DNA of 64,000 nucleotides from contig CALUEY010000004.1 in assembly GCA_944319915.1 (NCBI GenBank), positions 62,001 to 126,000 of the forward strand, read 5' to 3'. Below are positions 61,334 to 64,000 of this stretch, one piece after another. Under the pieces are notes generated by a model, which did no database searches, was not told the DNA's origin, and saw only the letters and a program-made list of their open reading frames with translations. How positions within the stretch are numbered: position 1 is the first letter of the stretch; each line of letters starts with the position of its first letter. The translations under genes were made by a program, and so were the position numbers. This stretch comes from an uncultured Prevotella sp. (GTDB lineage Bacteria > Bacteroidota > Bacteroidia > Bacteroidales > Bacteroidaceae).

Positions 61334-61851
61334 CGTTTAGCGGAAAGTCTTCACTTGTTCGGCTGAGGGCAATGGAGCCAGAGGATCTTGACTGGCTTTA
61401 TTGCATAGAGAACGACCAAAGCCTGTGGAACGTAGGGGCCACCAACGTTCCGTATTCTCGTTATGCCCTCCATGACTACATGGCCAATGCGTCAAACGAC
61501 ATATATGCCGACCGCCAGGTGCGTCTGGTTATCGAGGATGCAGGCGGAAGCGCCGTGGGGATAGTCGACCTGGTGAATTTCGACCCCCAGCATCTCCGTG
61601 CCGAAGTCGGCATTGTCATTGATGCAAGGTACCGCAGGCGAGGATATGCGTCAGAGGCGTTAGGCCTTGTAGCCTCGTATTCGGGCGAGGTGTTGCATCT
61701 TCACCAGCTTTATGCAGTTGTCAGTGAGGCCAATGCAGCATCTGTAGGCCTGTTCGGGAAGCTTGGCTATGGGGCCGTTACACGGCTCAAGGGATGGCTT
61801 TTCGATGGCCACAAGTTTGCCGACGCGCTATTGATGCAATTTTTTTTGTAA
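61330..61851 (+). CDS. GNAT-family N-acetyltransferase
   Basis: 173 residues of the RimJ/RimL-like GNAT type: 'VRLRAMEPEDLDWLYCIEND' at the N-terminus, 'AEVGIVIDARYRRRGYASEA' as the acetyl-CoA binding loop (R/Q-x-x-G-x-G/A type) and 'VVSEANAASVGLFGKLGYG' near the end. It acetylates an amine on an unknown substrate. Last gene of the run recR-membrane protein-GT2-GNAT, coupled by ATGA overlaps. Confidence 0.88.
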   Translation: MTFSGKSSLVRLRAMEPEDLDWLYCIENDQSLWNVGATNVPYSRYALHDYMANASNDIYADRQVRLVIEDAGGSAVGIVDLVNFDPQHLRAEVGIVIDARYRRRGYASEALGLVASYSGEVLHLHQLYAVVSEANAASVGLFGKLGYGAVTRLKGWLFDGHKFADALLMQFFL

Positions 61852-61866
61852 CTTTTTTATGGAAAG

Positions 61867-61898
61867 TTTGGTGGAATGACAAAAAATGCCTACCTTTG
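61867..61898 (+). promoter_or_regulatory. Promoter of the tandem tRNA-Asp genes
   Basis: TTTG at 61867-61870, 20 bp, TACCTTTG at 61891-61898. The first tRNA begins 25 bp downstream. Confidence 0.7.
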
Positions 61899-61922
61899 CA
61901 CCCGCAAACGAAAAATAAGTTT

Positions 61923-61996
61923 GGTGCGTTAGTTCAGTAGGTTAGAATGCCTGCCTGTCACGCAGGAGGTCACGAGTTCGAATCTCGTACGCACCG
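61923..61996 (+). tRNA. tRNA-Asp (GTC), copy 1
   Basis: 74 nt. The acceptor GGTGCGT pairs with ACGCACC, and the anticodon stem CCTGC/GCAGG holds the loop CTGTCAC (GTC). Confidence 0.95.
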
Positions 61997-62027
61997 CTTG
62001 TCAATAGTGAGCGATTTAGTGTTTTTT

Positions 62028-62101
62028 GGTGCGTTAGTTCAGTAGGTTAGAATGCCTGCCTGTCACGCAGGAGGTCACGAGTTCGAATCTCGTACGCACC
62101 G
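62028..62101 (+). tRNA. tRNA-Asp (GTC), copy 2
   Basis: Identical to copy 1, 105 bp downstream of its start, separated by a 31-bp spacer. A terminator follows 37 bp on. Confidence 0.95.
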
Positions 62102-62137
62102 CAAGGCTTCAGAGACAAAATGAAGCCAACGAGTGAC

Positions 62138-62176
62138 AAAGCCCACAAAATCAATGTTTTGTGGGCTTTGTTTTTT
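62138..62176 (+). terminator. Terminator of the tRNA-Asp transcript
   Basis: AAAGCCCACAAAA (62138-62150) pairs perfectly with TTTTGTGGGCTTT (62157-62169) across a 6-nt loop, followed by GTTTTTTC. Confidence 0.85.
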
Positions 62177-62238
62177 CTTTTTAGAGCCATCCCAAAGACA
62201 AACAAATACCGTGCTTATCAGCAGCTACCACATTTCAT

Positions 62239-62781
62239 TCATGGAGCAATTCCATGAACATTCCCGAAACTCCCGTTTTTTAACAAACGGTCGTACAAAA
62301 CAATACTCCCTGCCACAGACACATTGAGGCTGTATTCGCCAGGAATCTGCACCACGTCATCGCATTGTTTCAATGCCTCGGCAGACAATCCGTCACGTTC
62401 CGAACCTAACAAGTAAACCGCACGCTGCGGGTGCTGGTACGTTGTGAGCTGCACACTGCGGGTGTCAAGCTCTATGCCCACCAGCCTCGCTCCCTTGGGC
62501 AGGCACGCGCTGAAGTGCTCAAAGCTCTCAAACTCAAACAGGGGAATGTGCTTCCAGCTTTTCAACGTGTCCGTGCGCACCGATTGGTAGCGTTGGCCTA
62601 TTACAAACACGAAGTCGGCTTGCATGATGTGTGCCGAACGCCACAACGTGCCGATATTTTTAGCCGTGCGCGGATATTCGATGCCGATGCCAAAGAACCC
62701 ACGCCCGCGCTGCGGAAGAATTACGTTTGGATACTGTTTCTTACATTTGCCATGTTGCATAATTGCGGATAGTTGTTCCAT
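62239..62781 (-). CDS. TrmH/SpoU-family RNA 2'-O-methyltransferase
   Basis: 180 residues of the SPOUT class. 'IEYPRTAKNIGTLWRSAHIM' is motif 1 (N-x-G-x-x-R), 'AVYLLGSERDGLSAEAL' is motif 2 and 'VQIPGEYSLNVSVAGSIVLYDRL' (read as IPG ... SLNVSVAGSIVLY) is motif 3 of the AdoMet-binding knot. Target RNA unknown. An internal ATG at 62760 is an alternative start. Base composition is noticeably lower in G/C than in the genes left of 62100. Confidence 0.9.
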   Translation of the reverse strand: MEQLSAIMQHGKCKKQYPNVILPQRGRGFFGIGIEYPRTAKNIGTLWRSAHIMQADFVFVIGQRYQSVRTDTLKSWKHIPLFEFESFEHFSACLPKGARLVGIELDTRSVQLTTYQHPQRAVYLLGSERDGLSAEALKQCDDVVQIPGEYSLNVSVAGSIVLYDRLLKNGSFGNVHGIAP

Positions 62782-62948
62782 ATTATTTCCTATTTTGCTG
62801 TACTTTTTTGGTTCTTTTTTTCATCATATTCCGGCTTATCCTCATCCGGGCATCCTGACATTGTTTTTACTTGTATCATACAGTTCTTCTGTTATTTTGC
62901 CACAAAAGTAGACATCCTGTATGCCAAAGCACAGCACAAGGTGGAAAA

Positions 62949-63491
62949 TTATCCCAACCAACTGATAAATATAGTCCGCAACGATTCCGCCACCTGCTTA
63001 TCAACCATATTGAATGCATCAATAATGCCCAAGTCCGGATGCTTTGCATTCAACTCCTTATTGTCGAAAACCAGCACATCTGGCGTACATTCTTTTATCA
63101 CGCCCAAACTTTCATTCGCCAATACATTGCATCTTGTACCTTCAAAATCAAAAGGTAATGTCACCGCGCAAACCAGGGATTTGCCTGCTAACTTGGCCAA
63201 ACGAGCTGACAAAGACGCATAATACGACCCTGTACGTCCTCCCAAACAAGCAATTACGACCACTTTCCCCACATCAGCAGCCAGCAAGTGGTTAATGGCC
63301 ACGTGCCGTTCCTGTTCAGTGCCTTGCAGCAGGACGGTTTCGCCCACGCCGGAATGATTGTTCAGATCGTCAGGCTCCGTATCGAGAAAGGCAAACTTCG
63401 CGCCTTCAAGTCCTTGCGACTGAATGCCATCGGCAATGTTACAAGCACCATTGCCGATGGCGATAATTAAAGGTTGCGGCATGTAGTTCAT
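62949..63491 (-). CDS. Short FtsZ/tubulin-like GTP-binding domain protein
   Basis: 180 residues, starting at the ATG at 63491, whose ATGA overlaps the stop of the upstream gene. Order of FtsZ-like elements: 'IIAIGNGACNIADGI' (residues 9-23, T1-like loop), 'FAFLDTEPDD' (33-42, T2/T3 region), 'VVVIACLGGRTGSYYAS' (77-93, a GGRTGS variant of the GGGTGSG signature), 'VTLPFDFEGTR' (110-120, Glu and Arg as in FtsZ PFxFEGxR), 'DVLVFDNKELN' (138-148) and 'DAFNMVDKQVAESLRTIF'. It ends in the H7 region, so the catalytic T7 loop (GxxNxDxxD) and the C-terminal domain are absent. It may bind nucleotide but not polymerise like FtsZ. Function unknown. Confidence 0.7.
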   Translation of the reverse strand: MNYMPQPLIIAIGNGACNIADGIQSQGLEGAKFAFLDTEPDDLNNHSGVGETVLLQGTEQERHVAINHLLAADVGKVVVIACLGGRTGSYYASLSARLAKLAGKSLVCAVTLPFDFEGTRCNVLANESLGVIKECTPDVLVFDNKELNAKHPDLGIIDAFNMVDKQVAESLRTIFISWLG

Positions 63492-64000
63492 TCTTTCAAG
63501 AAATCAGGATGTTTTTTCAAGAATTCCCCATAGTGCCACATCACGCCGGCATAAAAATCGGCATGACTACACCGGGCGCTCGGATGAGGCGAATAAATCA
63601 CCAACACATTCCTATCCTTGTCGTAATAAACATTTTTGTCGATACATTCCAACTCCTCTTTCTTGTAAAGTGTGTTGAGGGCAAAATGGTATTGAGGGCC
63701 TCCGCAGCAAACGATGATGTTCGGTTCCAAGATGGCTATTTCTTCCAGCAAAAAGTCTTTATACCGCTCAATATACATATCCATTTCAGCATCGCTTATC
63801 TCTGGTTTATCGCTCTCTTTCTTCTTGCTCTGCTTCTTAGCTTCCACGAAAGCAAACGGAACTTCATTGAAGCATTTCACTGCATCCTCCTCATCAATGG
63901 ACCAATAATCGGTCACGTTATAAGTAAACCCGTAAAGCAGCAATGCAAGCCTCTTCAAAAACGTAGGACTGGCAGCCTTGTTGCGTTTTGCGTTAGGATC
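63488..64000 (-). CDS. Uracil-DNA-glycosylase-superfamily protein, N-terminus beyond the window edge
   Basis: 170 residues are visible and the frame stays open to base 64000, so the N-terminus is missing. The first visible residues 'DPNAKRNKAASPTFLKRL' and the C-terminal 'LEPNIIVCCGGPQYHFALNT' and 'LVIYSPHPSARCSHADFY' match the UDG fold. The IYSPHPSAR segment is in the position of the catalytic-loop His-Pro-Ser motif of family 4/5-like UDGs. A charged insert ('AKKQSKKKESDKPEISD') lies between them. It may act on or bind DNA uracil or another base, and its catalytic motif 1 lies outside the window. Coupled by ATGA to the FtsZ-like gene. Confidence 0.7.
   Translation of the reverse strand, partial: DPNAKRNKAASPTFLKRLALLLYGFTYNVTDYWSIDEEDAVKCFNEVPFAFVEAKKQSKKKESDKPEISDAEMDMYIERYKDFLLEEIAILEPNIIVCCGGPQYHFALNTLYKKEELECIDKNVYYDKDRNVLVIYSPHPSARCSHADFYAGVMWHYGEFLKKHPDFLKE

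Overview
The window is chromosomal DNA from a member of the Bacteroidota, most likely order Bacteroidales and plausibly Prevotellaceae. The evidence is a type III glutamine synthetase, DUF4369/TlpA-type thioredoxin proteins, a DUF4348 lipoprotein, the carboxynorspermidine decarboxylase polyamine route, a secreted pectate lyase ending in a sorting-type C-terminal module, and repeated Bacteroidota-type promoters (TTTG or TTG, about 19-20 bp, then TAnnTTTG). Most of the sequence is G/C rich. The last 1.8 kb is visibly more A/T rich. I do not name a species.

Layout: 1-7462 holds an AEC transporter fragment, a DUF554 membrane protein, glnN with aguA and aguB (nitrogen and putrescine metabolism), and a zinc-ribbon/Nif3 pair. 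8200-11710 carries three tandem TlpA-like thioredoxin lipid-envelope/periplasmic proteins. 12217-17522 carries a secreted DNA/RNA nuclease, a 34-residue peptide gene with its own promoter and terminator, a FetAB-type ABC exporter, an orphan HsdR-N nuclease-fold protein and holA. 18302-25585 has an XRE regulator, pyrK-pyrD behind a promoter set among tandem repeats, and a 1366-residue multidomain pectate lyase. 25957-39686 holds a TPR protein and then genes that look like metal (copper) homeostasis: an AraC regulator with an N-terminal HMA-like CxxC region, a CopA-type ATPase with almost no nucleotide-binding domain, and a Cus/Czc-type RND tripartite pump. Two beta-barrel proteins, a C1 aminopeptidase and a glutaredoxin-like protein lie between them. 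40111-54830 is mostly housekeeping: tag, an MFS transporter, pheS, a DUF4348 protein, murB, an MBL hydrolase, a large thioredoxin-domain protein, a YtxH/holin-like membrane module, a SPOR protein, ruvX, def, a TPR protein and nspC. 54934-62101 has a Gly-Leu-Leu-Gly tRNA cluster, ssb, engB, an ABC-F protein, recR, a glycosyltransferase, an acetyltransferase and two tandem tRNA-Asp genes.

The right end (62239-64000, A/T rich, just past the duplicated tRNA-Asp) has a TrmH-type methyltransferase and a translationally coupled pair: a uracil-DNA-glycosylase-superfamily protein (open at the edge) followed by a 180-residue FtsZ/tubulin-like GTP-binding domain that lacks the T7 loop and C-terminal domain. 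I do not recognise this pair as a described system, and it is my main candidate for novelty.

Intergenic DNA is unusually rich in structure. There are six arrays of a 22-bp unit with core AAACGGCCYGTTT, and two composite long-hairpin elements with different arms but the same apex GTAGCGGGCTAC plus one apparent empty copy. A promoter-leader repeat with a covarying hairpin occurs at three loci, and a 176-bp triplicated array lies upstream of copA. Every tandem repeat I measured has a period that is a multiple of 22 bp (22, 44, 66, 176). A short promoter-to-terminator unit at 46034-46132 looks like a small RNA gene.
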